NCBI RefSeq assembly: GCF_017347095.1
Contig: NZ_JADPRZ010000039.1
Span: 1-34,693, forward strand
Length of the DNA: 34,693 bases
Direction: 5' to 3'
Source of the DNA: Sporosarcina sp. E16_8
GTDB taxonomy: Bacteria > Bacillota > Bacilli > Bacillales_A > Planococcaceae
Shown here: positions 7,583 through 14,760 of the stretch, in pieces
How positions within the stretch are numbered: position 1 is the stretch's first letter
How the letters are laid out: each line of letters begins with the position of its first letter
Program-made: the position numbers and the translations under genes
Notes under the pieces: generated by a model
What the model was told of the DNA's origin: nothing
The model's input: only the letters and a program-made list of their open reading frames with translations
Databases searched by the model: none

Positions 7583-7626
7583 AATCCATCTCCTCCTGCA
7601 AATAGAGTACCCAACTGGCATAGCTA

Positions 7627-7734
7627 CTAAAGTTAATCTTCAATCAGAGGGGGGTCTTCATCCCCCACTTATTCTTCTTGTGTCCTTGTAGACTTGAAGC
7701 GGGAGTCTTACTGCCCGTTAATGCGGGATAAAGA
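7627..7734. mobile_element. IS200/IS605-like hairpin element, copy 2 (internally deleted)
   Basis: Same left end (CAATCAGAGGGGGG) and right end (TTACTGCCCGTTAATGCGGGATAAA) as copy 1. The sequence between the two ATCCCCC words of the full form is missing, as expected for deletion between 7-bp direct repeats. It lies just upstream of the sortase start and may alter its expression. Confidence 0.55.
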
Positions 7735-7760
7735 TTGTGTGCAGACTCCACAATAAACAG

Positions 7761-7802
7761 AAAAGCTGCCAAAGCATGAATGCCATGCACAGGCAGCTTT
7801 TC
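7761..7802 (-). terminator. Terminator after the LPATS protein gene
   Basis: AAAAGCTGCC and GGCAGCTTTT form a 10-bp stem around an internal GCATGAATGCCATGC hairpin. It separates the sortase gene from the fibre operon, so the sortase may have its own promoter. Confidence 0.85.
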
Positions 7803-7833
7803 GAAGATTTTTCTATAGTCATTTAAATGTCTA

Positions 7834-8490
7834 TTACGCCATCTTCATCCGTCTATAATGTCTGATGACCAACAACACAATTCCCCCCGCTACAAGTACA
7901 GAACCAACTAACATCAAATTAAATAGATTTGTCGACGTGGCAGGCAAGCTGAACCCGGCTGATGTTGGACCGCCGCTGTCAATCTGTCCTAGTGTCACGG
8001 CTTGAACCGGCGTGCTGCCTTGTCCTTCCGCCGTAAAGGTGAATGCAAATGCTGACCTAAGTCCTTGAAAATCATTTCCAAGATGCTCTGGAAAACGAAT
8101 AGTGATATCCAGATTCTCCTCAGCGCCGCTTGTAAGTTTTCTTGCGGGCATTGATTTAAATTCAGCTAATTTCCCTTTATACAATTCCTTTTCGTCTGCT
8201 TTTATTTCCAGCAGTAGCTCGTTAAATAGCTTTTTTTCTCCATTGTTTTGTATCTGCATTTGGTAGTCAAAGTCTTTGCTACTGGAGTTTCCGACTGTAA
8301 GAGTTCTTGACGCCCAGTCACCAGGCTTCATATTGCTGATATCAAATAAAGTATCTTTTGGTGAAATGCTGAGGCCCATATCATTCTTGTTGGTGTCGTT
8401 TTCACCATCTGCAAATACACTCGTTACGGGAATGAAACAGATTCCGCTAATCAATAAAAGATACGGAATAAGTCGAAACAGTTTGCTCAT
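7834..8490 (-). CDS. Exported protein with LPATS wall-sorting signal
   Basis: A 218-residue surface protein. Residues 1-27 are a Sec signal peptide ending TSVFA. The body (~38-165) is beta-rich, with ISNMKPGDWASRTLTVGNSS resembling the start of TasA/camelysin-type domains (compare KIKPGDTMTRNFKLNNTG in the TasA here). The C-terminus has LPATS, a hydrophobic segment (FNLMLVGSVLVAGGIVLLVI) and a basic tail RHYRRMK, the classic sortase sorting arrangement with S instead of G at the fifth position. ATG 8490 is preceded by AAGGAGG. It follows sipW by 36 bp. I infer a wall anchor for the TasA fibre, processed by the nearby class D sortase. Confidence 0.8.
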   Translation of the reverse strand: MSKLFRLIPYLLLISGICFIPVTSVFADGENDTNKNDMGLSISPKDTLFDISNMKPGDWASRTLTVGNSSSKDFDYQMQIQNNGEKKLFNELLLEIKADEKELYKGKLAEFKSMPARKLTSGAEENLDITIRFPEHLGNDFQGLRSAFAFTFTAEGQGSTPVQAVTLGQIDSGGPTSAGFSLPATSTNLFNLMLVGSVLVAGGIVLLVIRHYRRMKMA

Positions 8491-8526
8491 GGTGCTAATA
8501 CCTCCTTACATATCTTGGCGATCGAT

Positions 8527-9138
8527 TTAAGAAGAACTTTCTCCGCCATCTTCCCCCACTAGATTCACCTTTTTCTTCGGAGACAATTCGATTTCTCCAA
8601 GTACTTTCCAAATTGTAAATGCCGAGTAGAGTAGCAGCAGGAATCCAGGGATTAACAGTAAAAGCGCACCATTTTTCGACTGGGTAAAGTTAATGAAGTA
8701 CCCTACGTAAGGGAGCGTAAAACCAGTGTACTGCGCTACCACATTGCCAGACTGCACTGGATTCATGTCCTCTGCATTGTTGTTGTCACCTTTTGTCCGA
8801 TAAAGTACAGAGTCACCGCTCTTGACAACCTCTGTAATTCGGTGTGTGATCAAGATATTTTCTTCTTCTTGGAATGTGATGACATCGCCTGCTTTAAAAC
8901 TGGTTTTATCTACCGCCTGTTTTACAGCAATGATCGAGCCGGTTAGGATGTCAGGCTCCATGGACCCTGACAGAACTGTTTTTAATTGGTAACCAAAAAG
9001 CTGTGGCTCGCCGCCAGAGATTTTCGTGATGACCACTACGGAAGCTACACTAATCAGTAGAACCATCAAAATGCCGGAGACGAGACTATTTATCCACTTC
9101 ATTATTTTCTTCTTTTTCATTAACTTTTTCTCTCTCAT
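8527..9138 (-). CDS. sipW: SipW-type (ER-type) signal peptidase I
   Basis: Processes the signal peptides of TasA and TapA-like proteins. The N-terminal TM helix (SLVSGILMVLLISVASVVVI) is followed by the catalytic Ser in TVLSGSMEPDI, the His (replacing the usual Lys) in ILITHRITEV, and the Asp region TKGDNNNAEDMNPV. A C-terminal TM helix (GALLLLIPGFLLLLYSAF) gives the SipW topology. Length is 203 residues. ATG 9138 is 6 bp after GAGGGGG, so the gene overlaps the end of the tapA-like gene by about 50 nt, a strong sign of coupled translation. The order tasA-tapA-sipW differs from B. subtilis tapA-sipW-tasA. Confidence 0.93.
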   Translation of the reverse strand: MREKKLMKKKKIMKWINSLVSGILMVLLISVASVVVITKISGGEPQLFGYQLKTVLSGSMEPDILTGSIIAVKQAVDKTSFKAGDVITFQEEENILITHRITEVVKSGDSVLYRTKGDNNNAEDMNPVQSGNVVAQYTGFTLPYVGYFINFTQSKNGALLLLIPGFLLLLYSAFTIWKVLGEIELSPKKKVNLVGEDGGESSS

Positions 9139-9817
9139 TTGTATCCCCCTCTGCTATCTTTGTGTTTATTACAGGTGTTACGACAGCATTTATTTCATCG
9201 TCTTTCTTTGTTTCAGCGCTATTTTCTGGAGCCTTACTTTCTACTGACCCCTTATCATCCAGTTTCTTTTCAGTAGATTCGATTACAGAATCATCCTGCC
9301 CGTCCGGCTGTTCTTGATCACCATTTTCAGGCTTCTGCTGCTCTTTCCCTTTGTTAGCATCCAAATCTGCATTATTTTCGTTTTCTTTTGCGGCGTTTTC
9401 CACTTCAACTGTCCCCTTAGATTCATCGTCTATATTCTTGCAGTCGACCTCGATTTTCTCGCTTGATACAACATCCAGCTTGTTTTCTCCTAAAAGCTTA
9501 TCATCTTCGCCCTTGCAGCCGACATCGCTTGATGCAGCATCCAGTTCGACTAGATCTTTGTCCACGCAGTCCTCTTCGATTTCCTCGCTCGTTACAACAT
9601 CCTTTTCAATTTCCTCGCCGCATTGGTTCATAAGAATAGCTGAAACATCCGCAGTTATCGTCTGGGAAATCTCCGCCTGGCTGGTGAGATATGCGGACGT
9701 GTTAGATGTTAAATAGCCGACGCCAAAGATCGCTAAATAACACACGAGCGCTAACTTTAATGGCAGAAGTAGACCGTAATTCTTTTTCCTAGGTTTGCGC
9801 CTTCGCTTGCTTTTCAA
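9086..9817 (-). CDS. TapA-like fibre assembly/anchoring protein, acidic low-complexity
   Basis: The N-terminus is strongly basic (KSKRRRKPRKKN), then hydrophobic (LLLPLKLALVCYLAIFGVGY), then SNTSAYLTSQAEISQTITAD, a SipW-type export signal like that of TapA. The remaining ~180 residues are very rich in Asp, Glu, Lys and Asn, with four cysteines in short contexts (QCGEE, DCVDK, GCKGE, DCKNI), and look disordered. B. subtilis TapA is similar in length and helps anchor and nucleate TasA fibres; beyond the N-terminus the resemblance is compositional only. TTG 9817 follows AGGTGGGGACAGG; the TTG at 9835 lies inside that region. Its position between tasA and sipW supports the call. Confidence 0.7.
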   Translation of the reverse strand: MKSKRRRKPRKKNYGLLLPLKLALVCYLAIFGVGYLTSNTSAYLTSQAEISQTITADVSAILMNQCGEEIEKDVVTSEEIEEDCVDKDLVELDAASSDVGCKGEDDKLLGENKLDVVSSEKIEVDCKNIDDESKGTVEVENAAKENENNADLDANKGKEQQKPENGDQEQPDGQDDSVIESTEKKLDDKGSVESKAPENSAETKKDDEINAVVTPVINTKIAEGDTNEREKVNEKEENNEVDK

Positions 9818-9944
9818 CCTGTCCCCACCTTTCAAAACATTATAGCTAGAACTTTCTTAAATATATTCCTCAAAACATAAAGTAGAGTTATATGTTGAGA
9901 AATATATTTAAGGAAGAATTCTGGTAGCTTGATAAAATAAAATG

Positions 9945-9968
9945 AGGGAGGAGAAGGGCTCTCCTCCC
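9945..9968 (-). terminator. Hairpin between tasA and the tapA-like gene
   Basis: GGGAGGAG and CTCCTCCC form an 8-bp stem followed (minus strand) by an AT-rich run with interrupted Ts. It probably allows partial read-through, giving more TasA than downstream products. Confidence 0.5.
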
Positions 9969-9977
9969 CGGTTTTCA

Positions 9978-10583
9978 TTATCTTGCTGATCCCGCGGTTT
10001 GCTTTGCATCAAATGTCCATTCAAGCTGCAATGAGTCCCCTTGGAACTTGTTTTGATCTGCATTATTCTCAACAAATTCAAACTTAACTTGAAGTTCATC
10101 GGTTGTACCAGCTTTTAGTCCGCTATTTTCTTTACCTCCAAAGATCCAGGCTAATAAATCTCTCTCAGTAACGTCAGCTGAAGTAAGTGCTTTTAAAGTA
10201 GTGTTTTTAATAACAGTGTTACCTTTATCGCCGTTTACAAGGAATTGAACTTTAATATGTTCACCAAAGTCTACGCCTGCATTATCGCCTTTTACATCAG
10301 TTACAGTATATTTTGATGTCAGTAATACTTTGGAAACATCCAGGCTACCGGTGTTATTCAGTTTGAAATTACGTGTCATCGTATCACCAGGTTTAATTTT
10401 ATCTACATTAATAATAGCATTTGCTGCATCATTACCTTTAACATTGATATCCAATGTACCTGCTGCAAAAACGCTGTTATTTACTTCCACATCATTGAAA
10501 TAAGCATACGTGCCTCCACCGATCATACTTACAGCCAATGCACCAGTTGCGATTCCCATTGCTAGTTTCTTTTTAATAGACAT
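9978..10583 (-). CDS. tasA: TasA/camelysin family fibre protein
   Basis: The secreted major biofilm fibre subunit (TasA/CalY, Peptidase_M73 family). The SipW-type signal ends GGGTYA, with cleavage expected before YFNDVEVNNSVFAAGTLDINV, the family hallmark. KIKPGDTMTRNFKLNNTGSL is the second conserved block, and the C-terminal LQLEWTFDAKQ is also typical. Length is 201 residues, close to camelysin. TTGGAGG precedes ATG 10583. It is the first gene of the block tasA, tapA-like, sipW, LPATS protein, then the sortase. Upstream lies a decayed regulatory and gene duplicate (10640-11690) whose promoter points at this operon. Confidence 0.93.
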   Translation of the reverse strand: MSIKKKLAMGIATGALAVSMIGGGTYAYFNDVEVNNSVFAAGTLDINVKGNDAANAIINVDKIKPGDTMTRNFKLNNTGSLDVSKVLLTSKYTVTDVKGDNAGVDFGEHIKVQFLVNGDKGNTVIKNTTLKALTSADVTERDLLAWIFGGKENSGLKAGTTDELQVKFEFVENNADQNKFQGDSLQLEWTFDAKQTAGSAR

Positions 10584-10639
10584 TTTTAATTTCCTCCAAT
10601 TAGTTTGTATTTTTTTTTATTGAATGCTCGTTCTTTCCT

Positions 10640-10871
10640 ATGTCTTGGAAGAAATTGTTTTCTTCTTCGATGTTAGGTATGAGTTCAATTTCACTTTCAA
10701 TAACGCAGGCTTGATTGCATGCACAAATTTCACCTTTCTATATGGAATGCATTGTTATACCATTCGGAAAGGTTTTGTCCTGAATTGCCATTTGCATAAA
10801 TTGTTCCCGTACCTATTCAGGTAATAAACACCAGAACAGTCCCAAGAACTTTTTTCTTCGTTAGCACCTCT
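10640..10871 (-). pseudogene. Relic of a secreted coiled-coil protein gene (copy of 14201-14623)
   Basis: Clear similarity to the start of the gene at 14201-14623: TATACCATTCGGAAAGG versus TATACCAGTCGGAAAGG, then matching signal-peptide DNA. The start codon is lost (CAT to CTT on the plus strand near 10855), and the signal sequence runs into a stop (VLGTVLVFIT*). The rest is shortened and hard to align below 10740, so the 3' limit is approximate. Confidence 0.65.
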
Positions 10872-10895
10872 TTAGTAAGGTTCATACTTCTTCAT
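10872..10895 (-). other. Conserved 7-codon leader ORF (relic copy): MKKYEPY
   Basis: ATG AAG AAG TAT GAA CCT TAC TAA behind GGAGGAG with 8-bp spacing. The functional copy upstream of the gene at 14623 reads MKNYETY. The leader is retained although the downstream gene is dead. Confidence 0.5.
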
Positions 10896-11000
10896 TCAAA
10901 AATCTCCTCCAATACCATTTTCGGCTTGTTGCCGTTTTTGTAACTACTTTTAGTATAGGATTATTCCTGTGGGACATCCTCACTCTAAAGAGTGATTTTC
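10896..11000 (-). promoter_or_regulatory. Conserved promoter/operator block, copy upstream of tasA operon
   Basis: It shares with 14661-14760 the string (minus strand) TTTAGAGTGAGGA, CCTATACTAAAAGTAG and a long GGCAACAA...GGTATTGGAGGAG leader. TATACT (10952-10957) is the likely -10 element, and no good -35 is present, as expected for an activated promoter. Here the upstream site is a perfect palindrome CACTCTAAAGAGTG (10981-10994), a candidate response-regulator site. Confidence 0.55.
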
Positions 11001-11262
11001 TGAGATCGATAGTCTACCTCGTTTTTCTACTTTAGTTTAGAATGGGTGCACTTTCGTACCAGTTCACTTCTATTTAAATGAATAGCTCAACGGGAAATGC
11101 AATGAAGGAACAGCTCTATCTTATAGAAGTAACCTCGTATATTGATTTATCGACCGGGTAGTCTTAATTCACTCAAATACAAGTTGAAAACCCACAAATA
11201 GTACCTCTTCAACCGCAGGAGTTGACTATGTATTTAACATAAATTAGTTCTGCTGAATTATA

Positions 11263-11416
11263 TAAAGCGAACTCAATCAGTGGGGGTGTTCCTCATCTCC
11301 CACTGATTGTTAGTTAACCATTCGGGCTTTTACGGGCAGTTGATCGTCCAGTTGTTCCTTTTATTCCCGAAAATAATAGAAGTGGGGTCTTACTGCCTCT
11401 TAATGTGGGATTAATA
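11263..11416. mobile_element. IS200/IS605-like hairpin element, copy 3 (with empty-site comparison)
   Basis: CAATCAGTGGGGG...CCCACTGATTG, then CCATTCGGGCTTTTACGGGCAG and the end CTTAATGTGGGATTAATAAA. It sits inside the duplicated block; the parent locus at about 14975-14995 (ACTATATAAAAGAATATCAATTATGG, split here as ACTATATAAAAG and AATATCAATTATGG) lacks it and marks the insertion point after TATATAAA. The inner stem is the most degenerate of the four copies. Confidence 0.55.
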
Positions 11417-11425
11417 AATACAGTT

Positions 11426-11690
11426 TATGATAACTGTGAAATTCATCCTGTATACGGGCCACTTGGATGTATGGAGTTATTGGTGCAACCGATCTGGTTA
11501 CACTTGGACATTATGTTCACGTTGATTGGGTTTTTATTAAGTGAGGAGAGGTAGCTATGGTATTGAAGGTAATTATGGCGTCTATCATCAAATTATCCAC
11601 TTAGAAGCCTGCCTAAAAATGGAATTAAATATGATATATCTGAAGAAAGGACTGTTTGACGATAAAAGTAATGAGGATCGGTAAGGGATG
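11426..11690 (+). pseudogene. Relic of the histidine kinase 5' end and an upstream ORF
   Basis: The DNA matches 14993-15320. First comes an open stretch reading YDNCEIHPVYGPLGCMELL and ending at a TAG at 11552. Then ATG 11557 begins MVLKVIMASIIKLST, stopped by TAG; the intact kinase has MGMKEIIASIIKLTQ. An internal deletion of about 75 bp follows, then AT-rich matches to the DNA for the LKKELFVDRFNE region, with further stops. It is clearly a decayed copy, not a short gene. Confidence 0.75.
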
Positions 11691-12024
11691 ATTGTTTGAT
11701 TAGCTGTACCTGGTGTCATTATGACAACTCATACGATTTTATAAATATACAGGGAAAAATCAGCCAAAGTGGATCTCACCCCGTTCAGTTGAGTGGTACG
11801 GTAATGGGAAAAGACTAATTAGCACCAAATTATAATATCAATTAGCATCGCATTTAGCGGTGCATTTTCATTTTCCTAAAGGGTTTTTGGGTATCTTTGG
11901 TATACTGGTTTTGGAGTAGGATAATTTATTGATGTTCAGTTATCGGACCAGATTAAGAAATGGTTTCAGAAAACAGAATATTCCTATTAAGTTATAGCTA
12001 TTATTTATGAGGGGATTGAAGCTT
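11691..12024. other. Intergenic stretch without a gene
   Basis: No supported ORF. It contains a hairpin near 11847-11876 and the leader of the hypothetical gene at 12025. TGGTATACT near 11899 could be part of a promoter for that gene. Confidence 0.4.
11847..11876 (+). terminator. Possible weak terminator
   Basis: GCATCGC and GCGGTGC (one G:U pair) around ATTTA, followed by ATTTTCATTTTCC. It lies downstream of the kinase relic. Confidence 0.45.
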
Positions 12025-12474
12025 ATGATTCAACAGGAATTGTTTACAGATATAAAGCTCATTGGTGTAGAGTCTGGTATTATTTCAATTAGTTATGAGT
12101 CACTTGATTTTCTACCAGGTATTTCAATAGACTTTTATGATGAAGATACTGGTGTCGAAGGTTTATTAGATTCAATTATGTTAGGAGAGTTTAGCCCCAC
12201 CAAAGAATCCTACGTCATGGGAGATTTTGATTTAAACCGCATTAAAAATAGTGAAGAGGCAGAAGTAATAAAGAAGCAACTTAACGATAAAGGGAAAAGA
12301 ATGGAGCCCGAGTTAGTAGCCAAAGCAGAAGAATTTGCAAAAGAAATTAGAGAACGGGCTGGTATTTCTGTTAAGGTTATTCCGGGGATACAAGGGAAAC
12401 CTGATGTATATACAATATCTGATCAGAATAATTGGCATGCTGATCAGGTTTTAGCAGGAATTTATTATGATTAA
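12025..12474 (+). CDS. Hypothetical cytosolic protein
   Basis: 149 residues, no signal peptide or membrane segment, acidic. The sequence suggests an alpha/beta fold: alternating strands (FTDIKLIGVESGIISISYE, ISIDFYDEDTG) and a charged helix (EEAEVIKKQLNDKGKRMEPELVAKAEEFAKEIRE), then a C-terminal strand region ending HADQVLAGIYYD. I do not recognise the family. ATG 12025 is 10 bp after GAGGGG; ATG 12007 has no site. It is flanked by relics upstream and a bidirectional terminator downstream. The compact acidic character would suit an immunity-type protein, but nothing in the sequence proves it. Confidence 0.65.
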   Translation: MIQQELFTDIKLIGVESGIISISYESLDFLPGISIDFYDEDTGVEGLLDSIMLGEFSPTKESYVMGDFDLNRIKNSEEAEVIKKQLNDKGKRMEPELVAKAEEFAKEIRERAGISVKVIPGIQGKPDVYTISDQNNWHADQVLAGIYYD

Positions 12475-12628
12475 TAAATTCCAACTTTTTCGCAACTAGG
12501 TCCAATAATGGAAAAAGTTAACAATTACCAATTAAGTCCTTTTAGTTAAGGAAATGGCTATTCAACCTTAAGATCACCCAACTTGTCGTTTCGAGCTAGC
12601 TTTTTAATTACATATATCGAAATACTAG

Positions 12629-12666
12629 AAAACTCCTTGTTCATTTAAAAATGAACAAGGAGTTTT
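12629..12666. terminator. Perfect bidirectional terminator
   Basis: AAAACTCCTTGTTCATTT and its complement AAATGAACAAGGAGTTTT form an uninterrupted stem, serving the plus-strand gene ending 12474 and the minus-strand operon ending 12673. Confidence 0.92.
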
Positions 12667-12672
12667 ATGGTT

Positions 12673-13320
12673 TTATTGGGCTGAATCTGTTGCTAGCGTC
12701 GGATCTGGCTTTGTCGCTACTTCAGTTTCAGGTGCCGGCTCGGGATTGGTTTCTGCATCGGTTTTAGGCGTCAACTCAGATTGTATCCCTGCTTCAGATT
12801 CCGGAGTTGAATCCGGTTTCACTTCCGTCTCCGAAGCTGGACCTGGTTTTATTTCTGATCCAGGTTTTGGTTTGATAGAAGTGGGTTTATTCAATTCTTG
12901 GACGGTTTGATTATACTGTGCATCAAGGTCGGCAATGATTGCCTCTTTTTCTTCAGTAAGATCGGTTTTCATATTCTCTTTTAAGGTAGCGGCATATTCC
13001 CGCAATGCACTCGTCCGTTTCAGTTTTTCATCTTCAGTAAATGCCGCCAATTCTTCTTCAGCCCTATTCTTTTCGTCCTGCAAAGCTATTTTTAGTTCAT
13101 CCATAAGCCGATTCTTTTCTGAGGTGATTGCCTCGGATATCTCTTGTTCAGATACCGTCTTCTTGGCTCCAAGCCAATTTATTAATGAGCTCCCGACATC
13201 CTGGCCCGCAAATGCCCTATTCATGCCGCTTCCAAGACTGATTGTTAACAGGAGAGCGCCTAGTAATAGGCCTATCTTTTTATAACTGAATTTACTTATA
13301 TACTTTTTTAATTTAATCAA
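12673..13320 (-). CDS. Secreted coiled-coil protein with Pro/Glu/Thr tail (W-motif family)
   Basis: Third gene of the cluster 14623-12673. A basic n-region (KLKKYISKFSYKK) and signal peptide (IGLLLGALLLTISLGSG) lead to NRAFA, then the shared motif DVGSSLINWLGAKKTVSE. A long charged helix (~60-145, with DELKIALQDEKNRAEEELAAF) looks coiled-coil. The last ~65 residues are repeats rich in KP, ETE and PDST (for example SEIKPGPASETEVKPDS), typical of a wall-spanning or disordered tail; no LPxTG is present. TTG 13320 is 9 bp after GGAGGT, whereas the longer frame to 13377 crosses this site. Function unknown; co-expression with the two upstream genes is likely. Confidence 0.7.
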   Translation of the reverse strand: MIKLKKYISKFSYKKIGLLLGALLLTISLGSGMNRAFAGQDVGSSLINWLGAKKTVSEQEISEAITSEKNRLMDELKIALQDEKNRAEEELAAFTEDEKLKRTSALREYAATLKENMKTDLTEEKEAIIADLDAQYNQTVQELNKPTSIKPKPGSEIKPGPASETEVKPDSTPESEAGIQSELTPKTDAETNPEPAPETEVATKPDPTLATDSAQ

Positions 13321-13387
13321 CCTACTTACACCTCCATTAAAAACAATAAGGACCTCCAAATAGCTGGCCCTTATCAAATATTAGATG

Positions 13388-14161
13388 TCACTTATTAATC
13401 GCATCAACTAAATCTTTCATTTCTTTTAGTGCAGCTTTTTCTAGATTTGCAGCTTCATTAGTAATAAAGCCATATTGTATAGCAAGGTATTTGTTTGTTC
13501 TATTCGTAATATCTTTACTTAGTTTAGTAATTTTAGTATCAATTAAACCTGTAAGTTCTTTTACGGTAGCTGTTGATTTTGAATCCAATTGTTTTTGGAG
13601 TTCAGTTTTTGCATCTTCAATTGCCTTTTTCAACTCACTAACAGCAGTAGTAGTTGTCGCTTCTAATTCTTTTTTCACTTTTGCACGAGCCGCCGTCCCC
13701 TCTGCATCTGTGTGCTTTAACATTGCTGCTTCAGCATCTGTCCATGCTGTATCGGCTGCCAAGTTAATCTTAATAGTTGCTTCGTCAGAAAGTTTTTTAA
13801 ATTGACTAGCCATATACCCCTCGATATCTGATTTTTCCTTACTAATCGCATTTATGTGTTCGGTCTTTTGAGCATCTATGTTTTTGTTTGATTTAGAAGT
13901 TGAGCTTTCCCCTACTTCAACTATATTCTTTGTTGCATACCCCTTGAGATCTGTGACTTCTTGAGCAAACCCCTCAAATTTATCTTTTTGATACCCTGTA
14001 TAATTGGTCTCAACATTTGCGGATGCCTTGCCAAATTGCCCATCGTACCATGCTTTAAAGTTTGTTCCTGCGTCTGTAGCACCGAAAGCTACCCCTGCAC
14101 CTGTTACGAGTCCAAATACCATTGTTCCTGCGATTACTTTACCTTTTACTGTTTTAATCAT
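13388..14161 (-). CDS. Secreted helical protein (W-motif family)
   Basis: 257 residues. Signal peptide MIKTVKGKVIAGTMVFGLVTGAGVAFG, then DAGTNFKAWYDGQFGKASAN, the same motif as NPAQNLSDWYKNSFQKES in the upstream gene. The rest is nearly all amphipathic helix with Ala, Lys, Glu and Thr (KKELEATTTTAVSELKKAIE, DAKTELQKQLDSKS), resembling coiled coils of surface or apolipoprotein-like proteins. There is no TM anchor or sorting signal, so it is probably secreted or wall-associated. ATG 14161 is 6 bp after AAAGGGGAT. It is the middle gene of three on the minus strand, about 40 bp from its upstream neighbour. Family unrecognised. Confidence 0.75.
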   Translation of the reverse strand: MIKTVKGKVIAGTMVFGLVTGAGVAFGATDAGTNFKAWYDGQFGKASANVETNYTGYQKDKFEGFAQEVTDLKGYATKNIVEVGESSTSKSNKNIDAQKTEHINAISKEKSDIEGYMASQFKKLSDEATIKINLAADTAWTDAEAAMLKHTDAEGTAARAKVKKELEATTTTAVSELKKAIEDAKTELQKQLDSKSTATVKELTGLIDTKITKLSKDITNRTNKYLAIQYGFITNEAANLEKAALKEMKDLVDAINK

Positions 14162-14200
14162 TTGTTTATCCCCTTTTATCATATTGGTTTGTATGAGTGC

Positions 14201-14623
14201 TTACTCGCTAAATAGTTCTTCTACCATATTTTCAAAATCCTTATCCATTTCTGCTTCAATGTTGAGCTTGTCCACATAATCATCGAAGTTTACGTTTTCA
14301 AGTCCTGCAACCGTATCACTCAGGCTGTTTAACGCATTGCTCTGATACTCTTCGATGCCGGACTCCGCTTCCTTCATTTTATCGTCGCCGAAACTTGCCA
14401 ATGCGTCTTCTATGCTTTTTTTTGATTCTTTCACAAAAGAATTGACCTCTTTGAAGACTACTAGCATCCCGGCCGTAGTAGCTACAGCTAACTTTCCGCT
14501 TTCTTTTTGGAATGAATTCTTATACCAGTCGGAAAGGTTTTGTGCTGGATTGCCACTTGCGTAAATTTTTCCTGCGCTTAATAAGAGTGTAAACAGCAGG
14601 ACAATTCCTAAAACTTTTTTCAT
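14201..14623 (-). CDS. Small secreted helical protein (W-motif family), first of operon
   Basis: 140 residues. MKKVLGIVLLFTLLLSAGKIYAS is a signal peptide; NPAQNLSDWYKNSFQKESGK carries the shared motif (L..WY...F.K.S). The remainder is acidic amphipathic helix ending in EAEMDKDFENMVEELFSE. ATG 14623 lies 7 bp after GAGGTG. Upstream is a 7-codon leader ORF with its own strong ribosome site, and a conserved promoter block. A dead copy of this gene lies upstream of tasA. The divergent neighbour is the two-component pair, the probable regulator. Function unknown. Confidence 0.7.
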   Translation of the reverse strand: MKKVLGIVLLFTLLLSAGKIYASGNPAQNLSDWYKNSFQKESGKLAVATTAGMLVVFKEVNSFVKESKKSIEDALASFGDDKMKEAESGIEEYQSNALNSLSDTVAGLENVNFDDYVDKLNIEAEMDKDFENMVEELFSE

Positions 14624-14636
14624 CGATAACACCTCT

Positions 14637-14660
14637 TTAGTAAGTTTCATAATTCTTCAT
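14637..14660 (-). CDS. Possible leader peptide MKNYETY
   Basis: ATG AAG AAT TAT GAA ACT TAC TAA, 8 bp after GGAGGAG, ending 13 nt before the start at 14623 so that re-initiation is possible. The relic locus keeps the same length and pattern (MKKYEPY). An alternative in-frame ATG for the main gene at 14650 would be 18 bp from GGAGGAG, too far. Confidence 0.45.
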   Translation of the reverse strand: MKNYETY

Positions 14661-14760
14661 GCAAAAATCTCCTCCAATACCTTTTCAGTTTGTTGCCGTT
14701 TTGTATCTACTTTTAGTATAGGAGTATTTCTGTCGGGCTTCCTCACTCTAAATGGTAATT
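14661..14760 (-). promoter_or_regulatory. Conserved promoter/operator of the secreted-protein operon
   Basis: Likely -10 TATACT (plus-strand AGTATA, 14715-14720); no recognisable -35. The upstream CTCACTCTAAATGGTAATTC block (plus strand, from 14742) aligns with the palindrome CACTCTAAAGAGTG of the relic copy. About 100 bp is conserved between the two loci. A candidate target of the adjacent NarL-type regulator (inference). Confidence 0.55.

Noticed and set aside
10624..10824. 66-codon plus-strand ORF upstream of tasA
   Set aside because: It is antisense to the relic of the secreted-protein gene and has no support of its own.
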